Source of the DNA: Letharia columbiana
Lineage: Eukaryota > Ascomycota > Lecanoromycetes > Lecanorales > Parmeliaceae
Length of the DNA: 64,000 nt
Assembly: GCF_014066305.1 (NCBI RefSeq)
Contig: NW_023501050.1
Span: 186,001-250,000 of the forward strand
Direction: 5' to 3'
Below, piece after piece: positions 1-10,694 of the stretch (position 1 is the first letter of the stretch; each line of letters opens with the position of its first letter). The notes beneath the pieces were generated by a model that worked only from the letters and a program-made list of their open reading frames with translations, made no database searches and had not been told where the DNA came from. The position numbers and the translations under genes were made by a program.

Positions 1-472
1 ATTCTGAGGGTTTGCGACACAATGGAGGTAACGTAGATATGGGAGATTTCGTGATCGCTGGTATTGCATATGTGGGGGGAGAAGCGAGATGCCGTAAGGA
101 TGGTGCATTTGCTGTCAATAGTAAAGCCATGATTCGCTGCTGATGTTGCATTAACGACGAGTAAGACACCGATCAAATAACGTATTTGCCATCACGGAAG
201 CCCTTCCTTCTCGCACTGCTTGTGTTGTGCAAAAGCCTGTGAGATACCGGCCAAGCGCCACATTCGTTGGTCAACGGCGCCATGTTTGTTTTGATACAAA
301 GTTACACGTACAGACTTTTGAAAACCCTACATGTGTACCCTCCCCATCTTGTCCAATATTGTCGGACATTCGTACCGAAAATTCAGGCTAATGCAAAACA
401 TTTTGTACCCAGCTCCATTCATCATCCAATCTCTTCTTCTTTTTCTTCCTCCCAGTTATATCCAAACGACAT
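1..472. other. 3' flank of the glutaminase gene, no gene seen
   Basis: This stretch lies downstream of the minus-strand glutaminase gene. Open frames here have no recognisable domain, and I see no RNA gene or repeat. Confidence 0.5.
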
Positions 473-3292
473 TTACAATTCTCCAGCCCCCAAGTCCAAA
501 ACGACATTTTCGTTCCACAGGTCCGCACCCTTGAGCAGACTCTCATCCTCCAGAAAAGCCAACCCGTCCATGGCATTTCCACCACACGCTTTCCCCAGCG
601 TCAAAAACGCAAAATGGCCCCCAGTCACTGGCCTCGCCATGAAGTGCGCACCCGGAAAGCCACCATCGCCCTCCGTCTCGTGAAGATCCGTAAACGGGCG
701 ATCGGTGCTGGTCTCGTTGAGCCACTTGGCTACACTCTCTAGGATCTCGGAACGGACAGATTTTGAGGTAACGGCCGCGGCGAAGAATTCCCAGTCGGTT
801 TTCGTGTAGAGGTGACGACTGTCGAGGGGCAGGCCGTAGCGTTGGCGGACGGCGTGGTACCAGTCTGACTGGATTTTGTAGACGTGTTGAGGGACGAAGC
901 CGGTGCTGTTTGAATTGTGTGTGTCGTGGCCAGGTTCTAAGGGCTTTTGGTGATCATGGTGCTCAACCGTGCTTACCGATGAAGAGAGCGATGTTCCCTC
1001 GAGGTGGAAGCAGAGTAGGGCGTCGGCATAGAGATTGTAGAGGGTCGTCCAGGAACCGTACCAGTCGTATGCGAGTTTGGCGTGGCTGCCGTCGCGGGAG
1101 ATGCCGAATTCTTCCCACTTCGAGACGTAGGCTTCTGAGATGTTCTGGGGTTTTCGTTAATGACAATCGCCTAGAAGCAACATAGTTGTACGGACCTTGA
1201 AATTCTTTGCGTCCTCCTTGTTGTCGATTACGTTGGCAATGCCCTCCATAGCTTTGATGCCAATGATACCCTTGAGAGCTAGATTGGTCTGTAGCTGTAG
1301 AGGCCCCGCAAAGTCATCGGTAGAGACTATGAGTCGTTAGCAATAGATCCTCTGCCAGCAGCCAAATTGACTTGCGCTGATGATCTGGTTCCAAAGAGAA
1401 CTCCACAAGGTAGCCGGTCCATTGTTTCCAAAGCCTATAACTCCTGGTGACCCATTTCTGCGCCTGCTTCAGTCCTTTCGTAGAACCGCCCCATGAATCG
1501 TCGAGTCCGAAGACGCCCTCTCGCTCCTCTAGATCATTCAACGAGAAAGCGCTGGTTGTGGGGTTAGCATCAAAGCTTTGACTTCCAAGGCTCGCCCAGT
1601 GCGAGCCAGCAGCAACATCTGTATCGTAAAATAGGCTGTTGACGATTGCTAAACCCATGATCAGAATATTTCCACATTCCTCCACCGGCATATACTCATC
1701 CCTTCCGTCGGGATGTCCCGTCATGTTTGGAAAGTGGGCTCCAAGATCGTGCAAAGCATATTTATTAGGATATTGGCCGCTAAGTGTGTGCTCGATAATG
1801 GGTTCAAGCAAGTATGCCAACCAGCGAGGGTTGGTGTACAGAAAGAATGGGAAAGCCGGGAAGATGACGTCGATTGTCTGAGAATTGCCATTGGAGGAAA
1901 TCTCTTTGAGGAACAGGATTGGGTTGTCAGGAGTCCCAGCGAAGCTTGTTGCACCCATTACCTGCCGCGCGGTCAGGGCAACGATGTCAACGTAATCATC
2001 TGCTCCAGATACGTAGGCGTCTTTAGCAAGCTGCGTGGAGTAGTTGCTAGCAAGCGTCGCAGCATCGTGAAAGTCTAGGTAATGGAAAGCCAACAGAGAC
2101 TCGACTGAAGAGAACCAAGAAGCCCAAAGCGGTCTCATAAAAGTCAGACCGCGCTCTGCGGCAAACTGGACGACTGGGTCCTGAATGTGTGCAATAGTGA
2201 ACATGACGCTGTCGACACTGTGAGTGGACGATGCTGACGAAGAGTTCAGGCTGAAAGACTTGGCGAACGCAAAGACAGGCTCCTCTTCCATGATGCCGCG
2301 GAAGTCTTCGTCAATAGCGTTTTGAAGGGTACCAGTCCGCGCGAATCGCGGACGGATGAGGCCTGAGGTCCCAGACTCGTGACGGACATCCTGGCAGCGT
2401 CAGTCTGAGGACATCCGGTAAGGGGCTCTGGAAGGACCTACGGATGGAGCAGAGAAATGCAAGGTACCCCATTCGGCTTGGTCTCTAATTTCTGAAAACA
2501 ACTGCTCTGTCTCTCTTCTGATTTTCCAGGTCTTCAACGCTTTGTCGCCTCCGAGTTGCTGCTGATCAAAGTCCCAGACAATTCGGCTTCCTCTGTCCCC
2601 GCTCGCCCACTGACCATTGATGTCGACGTAGATATCAACATTGAATCCACCCGAGACATATACTGTCATGTAGGAAGCTGGAATCGATTGGCGGAGGGTC
2701 GAAGTTGGGGTGATAGGCGAAAGAAAGGAGATGACGATCTCTAGAGGCTTGGTGGATTTGTGAGACCGAGGAGCGGGAATATGATATGTCAGATTAGTCG
2801 TCGAGGCGTCGAAGGTGGTGCCGAGGTAGCTGCAGAAGGAGACGTTGAATCTAAGATAGAGTTATAAGCAATTCTGTGCGTGACTCCACGGCGTTTGATC
2901 GTCTCACCCATTGTCCTTTCGAAGAAGTAGGGAATCGTGGGGTCTTCCCAAGAGAGGGTATACATCTCCACTGTCAGGAACAGCAGCCAGCACCCCAAAT
3001 CCAATCTATGTAAACGCAGGCGTCAGCTTTATCGTTAAAGCGCTCCCGGGACTTCGGCATTCTATGGACGGCGCAAAATGATTGGCCCGGCTGAGCTAAC
3101 GATACGTACCTCTTCTCCAGTCCAAAACATTGGCCATTTGTTCCATGGTGTTTCTCTCACGTCGCCCAGCCACGTACTCAAATACGGATTCCTGACAACC
3201 AACGGCACGACTGGTGGAGTGAGTTTGGAAGCTCCCACAGGGAGACTCAGCAGCGCCGAACCAGCGGCAATTGTGGTGAGAAGCCAATGCAT
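473..3292 (-). CDS. Secreted glutaminase A family protein (GtaA-like)
   Basis: Predicted 835 aa in six exons: 3292-3110, 3005-2908, 2850-2442, 2390-1376, 1326-1196, 1144-473. The first 22 residues form a signal peptide. The chain then follows the GtaA architecture: an N-terminal part with NPYLSTWL and WNKWPMFWTGEE (DUF4964), DUF5127 with DINGQWASGDR and DQAEWGTLHF, DUF4965 with DEDFRGIMEEEPVFAFAKS, and a six-hairpin C-terminal domain with QLSTDDFAG, LPLDSRHLYTKTDWEFF and MARPVTGGHFAFL. The family hydrolyses glutamine to glutamate and ammonia outside the cell or at the wall. Intron 1375-1327 must use a GC donor (GCAAGT). Residues just after LLCFHLEGTSL form a His/Asn-rich insert that looks like a retained intron but is open. 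The C-terminal tail extends past the usual end of the domain. The family call is sure; the exact enzyme activity is inferred. Confidence 0.93.
1327..1375 (-). other. GC-AG intron in the glutaminase gene
   Basis: This 49-nt intron starts GCAAGT, carries a CTAAC branch site 11 nt before the acceptor and ends in TAG. Only this splice restores the conserved QLSTDDFAG run across the junction; no GT donor nearby does so in frame. Confidence 0.8.
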
Positions 3293-3972
3293 TGAATGTT
3301 AATCGACGATATGACAAGATAACTCAGCAACGGTGTTAGATTCAGAGATTGTAGATCAAAAGCGCAGAATTAGTATGTAGAGGTGCTGTTTTGTCAGGAC
3401 CATCCGGATCAGCGCTGCAAAATGCGGGGAAGCATGGCCAGCGGCATAAATTAGTGCATATTTAATGCAGGGGAATCTTCTCCGGCGCTTCTCCGGCCAA
3501 CGACATGCCATTCCAAAACCCTGGAACTGTGGTATAAATAGATAAGGAGAGGGTATTCCCAAGGTCTCCCACTGGAATATCGATGGACATTGTATTCGCG
3601 GACAAAGTTATATTCTTTGCACAACCAGAGGATGTGACTCTAAAATTTAGTAGATTTTGTACGAAGACGAGCCCAGTGGAGCACCAAGCAGTCTGATTAA
3701 TTTCTATTAGGTTTCTAAATATCCTGGGGATTTAGACCGTGACGAATGTCATTTGTTGCGATATCTTGCCTGGTTTCGCTGCCTTTTCTGCAAGTCTGAA
3801 TAGCTCCATTGGCTGTACTTTGGCAAAGGAAACTTCATAACTGTCATTGGTATGAGATATAATCAGCGGAAACCGGTTTCATTTCGCAATATCTGGTGCC
3901 CTGTTTGTGACCTTAGACCCGCCCCGAAGGCAGACACCCAACAGAAACACACAGCGCAAGCATAAGACACTT
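3293..3972. other. Glutaminase upstream region
   Basis: This is the 5' region of the minus-strand glutaminase gene and ends at the stop of the next minus-strand gene. It should hold the glutaminase promoter. I could not name a specific regulator site, and no gene is supported. Confidence 0.4.
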
Positions 3973-4688
3973 TCAATCCTCTTCCTCTTCCTGTCCCTCA
4001 CCGATCACAGACCCCGTCGGAGACATCATGACTGGGGATTCGAACCCCTCAAATTCCTGCTCGTCTTCTAGCCAAACGCCGCCGTCTTGATCCTCCATCT
4101 CCTCCTCTCCCAACCCCAAAGCACCAACCTCGTCCCGTAGCCCCTCAATATTGACACTCTGGTCGGCCGTAGCCCCCTGCTTCTTTCCCATCATCCTCCC
4201 CTTCCTCTTCTTCTTGCCAACCATTGTGGGCGCCGCCCACCAATCTTGCACTCTCTCCGGGTATCCTTGCTCACCCCTGGCCGCCTCCCGCTCCACCCCC
4301 AGCTGCGATAGTACCCACTTAGCATTGGCGGTGAGCACGGCGTCGGTAATACGGGGGTGCTGCAGCTGGTATTCGGTCTTTTCGAAGTGCTTTACGAGCT
4401 GCGAAGCCGCCTCTTTGGTTACGAAGCCGCTGTTTTCGCTGAGGACGCGGGCGCGAAGCCAGCGGCGGGACTGCTTGGCGTTATAGTTGAACGCCTGCAG
4501 GCGGAGGTTCGCAAGATGGCGCTCTAGTAGATGTGTATGTCAGTGGGTAGATTCCCGACGTTTGTGAACCCTTTGGGGGATATTGTACCACTGGTCTGAC
4601 GCTGCCTACTCTTGCGAGCATGGCGGCGGTCACGCTTAATGGCGCGGGTGGTGGTGGTGACCTTGCCGTTTTTACGCATGATAGTCAT
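3973..4688 (-). CDS. Conserved-looking basic/acidic protein of unknown function
   Basis: Predicted 209 aa in two exons (4688-4610 and 4523-3973) joined by an 86-nt intron with donor GTAGGC and acceptor TAG. The first 30 residues are strongly basic (NGKVTTTTRAIKRDRRHARK), which suggests a nuclear or nucleolar localisation signal. Next comes a well-structured middle with FNYNAKQSRRWLRARVLSEN and a second basic patch, KKKRKGRMMGKK. The C-terminus is acidic and ends in a run of Glu/Asp. A basic N-terminus with an acidic tail is common in ribosome-biogenesis and chromatin proteins, but I do not recognise the family and assign no function. The start is the ATG just before MRKNGKV; a longer start upstream is open but looks like leader. 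Confidence 0.7.
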
Positions 4689-4916
4689 GATTGTGGTAGA
4701 AACAGAGGTTGGTTTGATGCGTAACGAGGCAAGTGTGGGGATCGGAGGGGCAGGAATGTACGGTGTTGATGGATGGGAGACAGTAAAGCAAAACACGCGA
4801 TGACATGGTTGCTACACAATCACGGATGTGCTTCGGACTACGAACATGAAATATTTCGCATCGGAAGAAAAAGTATATATTTAAAAATAGTGACTCTGTC
4901 TGCAGTTGTGGAAGAA

Positions 4917-5095
4917 CGGCGAAATGGTGGTGTTAACCGAGTCGATCCCATCACCACATTCGTGGATGTATGGTAGTCAACGTTATCGTCCATAATTGAT
5001 CCGGACCATGATTAAGTAAAACCTCCGGGTTTTCTGCAAGCTACCACCTCAGTTCGACCGACTGAGTTGGTAGTGTAGTCTTTTGCTATTTTGAC
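4917..5095 (+). repeat. Hairpin-rich direct repeat, copy A (candidate structured RNA)
   Basis: Shares most of its length with copy B 368 bp downstream. It holds three possible hairpins: CCAC/GTGG at 4954-4965, with outer CAT/ATG; AAAACC/GGTTTT at 5018-5033, closed by the UNCG-type loop TCCG; and a 13-bp stem with one mismatch at 5041-5073. The copy ends in AGTCTTTTGC. The strand is chosen because UNCG loops and the T-run read in this direction. The pattern suggests an RNA, but a transposon fragment remains possible. Confidence 0.5.
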
Positions 5096-5284
5096 TTACC
5101 GAATTTTTGTTTTTTTGTTCCCATGTACTCGATGATGAGAGTAATTAAATGTACTGGTAGGAGCGCAATATGATCTGTGAGGCGAAGGGGGCGTATCTGA
5201 GATGGGTGGCATTTATTTCCGTGTTGATCACCAACTATAGAATATATATTGTAATAGCGTAAACTATTGCATCCGAGGAAGAAA

Positions 5285-5454
5285 GGCGAAATGGCGTCCC
5301 TAGCCGAGTCGATCCCATCACCACTTGTGGATGTATGGTAGTCAACGCTAGCCCACGTAATTGATCCTGACCTTGTGAGATATTAGTAAAATCTTCGGAT
5401 TTTCTGTAAGCCACCAACCTTCGGGTTTGGTGGTGGAGTCTTTTGCCATTTTGA
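5285..5454 (+). repeat. Hairpin-rich direct repeat, copy B (candidate structured RNA)
   Basis: Diverged second copy of the element at 4917-5095. The AAAATC/GATTTT stem (5388-5403) is closed by TTCG and differs from copy A by one compensatory pair (C-G to T-A). The next stem (5411-5433) has different sequence from copy A but still folds, with nine pairs, one bulge and a second TTCG tetraloop. The end is again AGTCTTTTGC. Confidence 0.5.
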
Positions 5455-7206
5455 TCCTCTGATACCTCTACATCTTTTTGCCTTTTTTGCCTTCCTCTTG
5501 AGGGTGCTGTCGTCGCCGCTGGCAGCTGTCGATACTCTCCGCGCCCGTAATCTATTTTCGATACGAGCGAGGTCAGGAGTTCGAATCCGCCTTGCGGAGC
5601 GGCATCACAATCTTTTTGTTTCATTTCAAATCACTCATATCCCAATTCGAAACCGGTTCGCATTGCACAGGAAGGCGGCAGGAGCAAGAATCATCGTCAT
5701 CTACAGCAATGCGAGTGGTCACTTGGGTTTTTCGTCTTTCTGCAGCATATCAAGCAAAGGCGCAAGTCAAGTGCAACGCGTAACGCAGAGAGCTAGCTTC
5801 AACAAGCTGTTGTTGTACAGGGACACAACCTAGCTCATATGATCATATAGCTTCCTTTCCAGCAGTGGCCCCACCTCTTTGCCTCACCCTCATCTATCTT
5901 CCGGCTCGTATGATCGATCGCGGGCGGATTTTCTCGAAGTTCAGAGGTCGTCATCACACTGTGTTGAAGCCAGAGTGAAGGGGTGAGGTCGGAGAAGATC
6001 CGCTGACTCATCCCGGTTCTAGTCTTGGAGTGGATAAGTGTGCATAGCCGGCCTTACTGTATCTTATTTGTGCATCTGCATGAAATTCGGTGCATAAATG
6101 CGACTATTTTGCTCCAAAGCACGATACAACCTGCTATGGAGTGGTCCTGCAGAGCTTGACTAGAATCATGATGTGCATTTAGTGCCACTAAGATTGAAAG
6201 TAACTTCCAGGCACACTCTCATAAATAACCAAGCCTTCTGCATTTCTTCGCCAGACTATGAAGCGTCCAGGTCATCATCAATAGCGCCTGCCTATCTGCT
6301 GCCCAGTTGAAATGATGCAGCTCTCAGGTTCCCATGCACCTAAAAGCCTCTCAACAAAACATTTGCTCTATAATGCCGATGGGGGAAAATTTTGGCAAAA
6401 TCGAATGTGGCCATTTTTGATTCAATCCAATTCTCCTTCAACTCTTTGAAACCAAATCCTCTCGTCTCTATGTCTTCCAGGGAAGCATAGTCTACTCAGA
6501 TCATTCACTTTCGGTTTTCCATAACACCTTGCACCAAATTCTGCCCATCCAATCCCAGACTATACGCTCGACAGGTCAATCAGCCCCCCAGCTTGCCCAA
6601 TCCACCAAGAAACGAATCCATCACTGCGCAAACGACAATGGAATCAGGCTAGTAATTGCGTCAAGTGAGCAGGGAAAGACGTTATTGAAAAGGTAACACG
6701 AAGGCTGAAGCGACGACATTTAAGACATAACAAACCGAGCTCAGCAGTATGGAAAAGCAGCTAGAGGGGAGGCGCTAGGCGGTATGGATGGATGATCAAT
6801 ATGACCGTGCTGGGGGAGACGGACGCAAAGAGCTTCATCGCACAGGCGGTGAACCCCAAAAATATTTTCCAATGGATTCATGACCCTTTAAAACGCGGCA
6901 GCAGCGTTCACGATTCCTTTCTTTGCCTCTGTAGAAAGTCCTTCGGTGGGTAAGCTAGCTCGAAATCGTAGTCATGCTCGACTCACAGCACAAAGAGGGG
7001 CAGAGATTTGGTAAATGGCTTGAGAAGATTTTGCTTTTGATCTGCTTTGCTAAGCTATGCCACCGAGATATTCTACAGTCGACGTTGTTCGAGCTCAACG
7101 AAAATCATTTCAAGATGCATCCTGATCTGATGCCCCTACCTGTTGCGTACCTGATCCGTAAATCCCCTCTCTGGTGTTCCAGATCCTAGGAGAGATCGAG
7201 GCTCAG

Positions 7207-8689
7207 CTATGAGCCGCCCAAGCTTGGAAAAGCGTTTTCGTCTTTGACGTTGACAGAGCCACCATCACCTCTGCCCCGTCCGCCACGGAAACCACTGTCG
7301 GTTCTGGGTTTGAAACCGTCACCACGACCCCTGCCTCTGCCTCTGAAGTCTCCTCGATCACCACGGCCTCGTCCTCTGCCGCCGCGATCGCCTCCACCTC
7401 GACCAGTTTGAGGCTCGACGTACTTGATGTCGATATCAAGGACATTCTTCTCCTTGCGCTGACGTTCTCGCTTGGCCTTTTCGCTCTTGCCGGAGAAGAA
7501 GTCCTCCTGCTCATCTTTAGCGACCGGCTTCGCATTGTCGTACTTCTTGTCCTTGCTGCCCTCATTTGGCTTTCTAGCCTCCGGCACTCCACCGCCGAGC
7601 TTCAATTTCTTCTCCGCCTGCTCGGCGAGGTAGTCGGCGTAAGAGCGGCTGTTGTCTTCGGGCTCAGGCTCCGCGACTGGTTCGGCTGGAGCATTGGCGG
7701 GGGTAGTTCCCTCGGCCGGAGCAGTACCGTCAGCGTCTGCTGTGAGAGCTGCGTCAGTGGAGACCGCAGCGGCGCCAGAATTCCAGTCGTCTCCTGGGGC
7801 AGCGCTAGCATTCCACCCGCCAGCTGCACCTTCGTCCTTCTCTTCGGCTTTGGCAATGGCTTCACCTGCTTGTTCGTCTTTCCACTCGGATTCGCCGGTA
7901 GGTGCGCCCCATGATTGGTCGGCTTGCTTGACGTGGTCGCTGTAGAGTTAAGAGGTCAGTACAGACAAAACTCGTAGGGCGAATGAGGTGATGCATACTT
8001 GGGAACGCCACGAGTGTGGCGGTCATCACGGTTGCCGCGTCCACCTCTGCCAGCACGGCCCCCACGGCCACCGCGTCCATCGTAGCTGCCTCGATCACGG
8101 CCACCTTCGATGCGGTTTGCGTGGCGATCTTGACGGAGTCCATCGTCGGTGGGCTTGTCGCGATTGTTCGTCGAGCCGGCTTCACGGTCGCGAAAAACTG
8201 GGCTCAATGTCAGTACTGCGTGTAAAATAGCAATCGCCGTATAAAGGAAGCCCATTCGCCGTGCAGCTCCAATTTGTAGAAAGGAAATGACCTACCTCCA
8301 TCGTTGCCAGAGAACCCCCCACGTCCACGGGCACGTCCTGCGCGTCCACCACGCTCGCCTCCAGCACCTCCTCCACGAGCCTCACTCGGGGCTGAAGCAG
8401 GTGCATCACGCTTGCCATGTCGTGCAACTGGCTTATCGGTCACCTTTGTAGGTGGTGCTGGCTCCTTGTCCGAATCCTGGTCACTGTCATTACCTGTGGT
8501 CGAAGATTAGCTAGAGTTTTGAGGAGAGCTATAGAACCGGGCGGACCGAGGAGCTCGTAAAGGTTCTGTAGATTTCGAATGTTAGCAATTGCCATGGCAT
8601 AAAGCGCAAAGCTTATGAGAGACATATAGAGCTTCATAGTTGTAGGATTTGAGATCATTGCTCCGCACCTTGGATTTCACGTCACTCAT
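7207..8689 (-). CDS. Stm1/SERBP1-type ribosome-associated RNA-binding protein
   Basis: Predicted 389 aa in five exons: 8689-8669, 8565-8547, 8493-8296, 8197-7999, 7939-7207. The protein starts MSDVKSKNLYELLGND, the N-terminal motif of the Stm1 family. It then has RGG-rich stretches, a hyaluronan/mRNA-binding type segment around DQSWGAPTGESEWKDEQAGE, a basic KRERQRKEKNVLDIDIKYVE region, more RGG repeats, and ends ENAFPSLGGS. Family members bind ribosomes and mRNA and help preserve idle 80S ribosomes under starvation. Exons 1 and 2 are only 21 and 19 nt long, so the true N-terminus is easily missed by gene finders. All four introns have GT-AG ends and 53-103 nt lengths. Confidence 0.92.
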
Positions 8690-9251
8690 GACGCCCGCCT
8701 ACTGCCTTCCTCCGAAGGCCTCCTTTGCTATCGCACCAGTGTGATGTGGACGGTGTCAATTAAGAGCGACAGGATCCTAGCGCAGGATCTTGTCTCTCTA
8801 TCTGAATCGCGTTGACGTTGTGTGATGCAACGTTGCTGCTGTCACTGTGACACTGTCAGGAGTCGAGTTGTGCGGGTTTTCTTAGCGAGGTTGGGATCTG
8901 CCGCCAAGACTAGCGCGTCTAACTCGAGATTCGACGAGTCGATGAGACAATTGTTTACATTGTACATTCAGATTGTTTGGGAAGAGGTCAGCTTGATCTT
9001 TCGGGTTTTTATGATGCTCTGACCATCAATGACAAGAAGCCAGAACTTCTGACGAGCAGTGTAGAGAAATTAGATACAAAGCAAGATGCTGAAGCTGCTT
9101 GCAGCTTTTGGTGGTATCAAATTGTTTACGCCTTTCGCTGATGCAGAAATCCTTCAAGAATGCATGCCAGGCGTTCACGCCTTGAACGAGCCCTGTTCCG
9201 ATCACATTAGAACTTTTCCCATTCAACAAAAATCATCTTCACCCCAAGTCA
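8690..9251. other. Promoter region of the Stm1-like gene and 3' flank of the bZIP gene
   Basis: No gene is supported. The half next to 8690 should carry the promoter of the minus-strand Stm1-like gene. I see no recognisable motif beyond general base composition. Confidence 0.4.
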
Positions 9252-10694
9252 TCACCGTCTCATCGAACTCTCTTGAAAGGTAAATTGGGTGGGGAAATGC
9301 ATGCTGGCGGAGAGGCCAAACGGATCGGCGTCTAACATAGGATCGTAAGGATCGAAGCCAGGCTGCATCCCTGGATACGCTGGATTGTTCGGATCCATGG
9401 CTTGTGAGGCCGACGGTGGGTGCATTGGTTGCATAGGCTGCATTTGCTGCATGGGTTGCATCTGCTGCATTGGTGGCTGACCCTGCATACCCATAGGTAT
9501 TTGCTGGTGCGGGGAAAGAGGCTGGTGATGGAAATTTTGCGGATAGGGGCCGGGACCCACGTCGCGATCGCTGGGGTTTTCGTCGTCGAGCATATCGACA
9601 TGCGCATCGTACTCCTGTTCTGTACTCACGGAATCAATCTAGGACGAACATAGCTCTATTTATATTACGGAAAGGAGGGGGCGGGACAGCTTGCCGAGTT
9701 GCTCTATATGAGCTTGGAATGGAGATGGATAGAAGCTTGTTTGCGTCCCAGCTGTACTACCCATCTCACTGCTACGACTTGTATCTGCCGTGCTTGGCGT
9801 CGTACCTTGCATCGATGATCGACTTGTTGGTATGCTTAGCCTTGACGGCTGTTGCTGAGGGTATGCTTGAGACTCAGGCGGCGGCGGCGGCTGTTGTGGT
9901 TGCTGAGCTTTCATATCGACGCTAGGTGAGATCATCCCACCTTTCGCTATGCCAATCGGAGATTTTGTCGTGACTGCTGATACAATCTGCGAATGCTGCG
10001 ATGGCTGAAGCCGAGGAGACAGGACCGAAGAAGATTTGGAAGAGTGGGGCCTTAATGCTCGAGACGAAGATCCAGATGTTGAGCGTCGGACCTGCCCTAG
10101 CCGATTCAGAAGAGCTCGCTGAACCGGAGTCGGCTGCGGGCCCCCCAATGGCTGAGTTGGAAGTTGCACAACCGTGGCGCCTTCAGCTTTAGACTTCAGC
10201 TCAGCCTGCACATCGATTTCTGTGGCTTCGTCAGCAACGTAGAGGCGCAAGTATCGATTAACAACATGGCCTACTTTTCTCAAGCAGTATGCGTTCGAGG
10301 AGGGAATTCTTGTATCGAAGCATCAAGCACTCGTCCGCTGCTGCTCTATGATTTTGTTGTAGACTTTGAAGGGCTTCCTCATGCTGTTTGATCGTCGTCT
10401 CCAATTGCTTGATGTATTCTGTTCGGCGTTCCCTAAAAGCTGCCTGAGCTTGGCGATTTCGTTGCTTTCGTTCTTCCGATGTCGCGTAAATCTAAGATGG
10501 CATTAGGGGAAATGTAGATTCGGACAATATATGCAAGCAGGCCATACCGGCTTGCGCCCTCCCTTCCGCTTCTGCACCTGTGCAGGTTCTTGAGTCAAAC
10601 TCTGCTCCTCGGGATCGGGAGAGGATTCCGAGAAGGATTCCTCCTCAAAGTGTTCGATCTTAGGAGCGGCGGGGACATCCTCGATAGTTGACAT
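9252..10694 (-). CDS. bZIP transcription factor (Yap/AP-1-type basic region)
   Basis: About 425-433 aa in four exons: 10694-10548, 10491-10275, 10219-9669 and a last exon starting at 9638 or, more likely, 9614. The basic region at residues 50-72 carries NRQAQAAFR, the N-x2-A-Q-x2-F-R signature of fungal AP-1/Yap-type bZIPs, followed by a leucine zipper (residues 75-120). GGRKPIYATSEERKQRNR precedes it. The rest is Gln/Pro/Ser-rich, with a Met-Gln-Pro repeat near the C-terminus and an acidic N-terminus, as expected of a nuclear DNA-binding activator. The last intron is awkward: the first acceptor gives only 30 nt, a later in-frame AG gives 54 nt. The reading frame is open upstream to 10856, so an earlier start is possible. 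Confidence 0.85.

Larger units (their letters stand above)
4689..7206. other. Long gene-poor stretch
   Basis: About 2.5 kb between two minus-strand genes. Several open frames of 60-130 codons occur, but none has a domain, credible codon use or matching splice sites. The only structured content I can support is the pair of hairpin-rich direct repeats at 4917-5095 and 5285-5454. Confidence 0.5.

Noticed and set aside
5128..5200. Box C/D snoRNA-like ATGATGA ... CTGA
   Set aside because: The terminal stem is too weak and no guide match was found by eye; the boxes can occur by chance.
5560..5610. tRNA-like T-loop GAGTTCGAATCC with nearby CTCCGC/GCGGAG and GCCGCT/AGCGGC stems
   Set aside because: The T arm does not pair, no proper A box or anticodon arm can be placed, and the possible acceptor stems have the wrong spacing.
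5235..5833. Open frames of 111-129 codons on both strands
   Set aside because: They cross the hairpin repeat and simple T-rich sequence and lack coding features.
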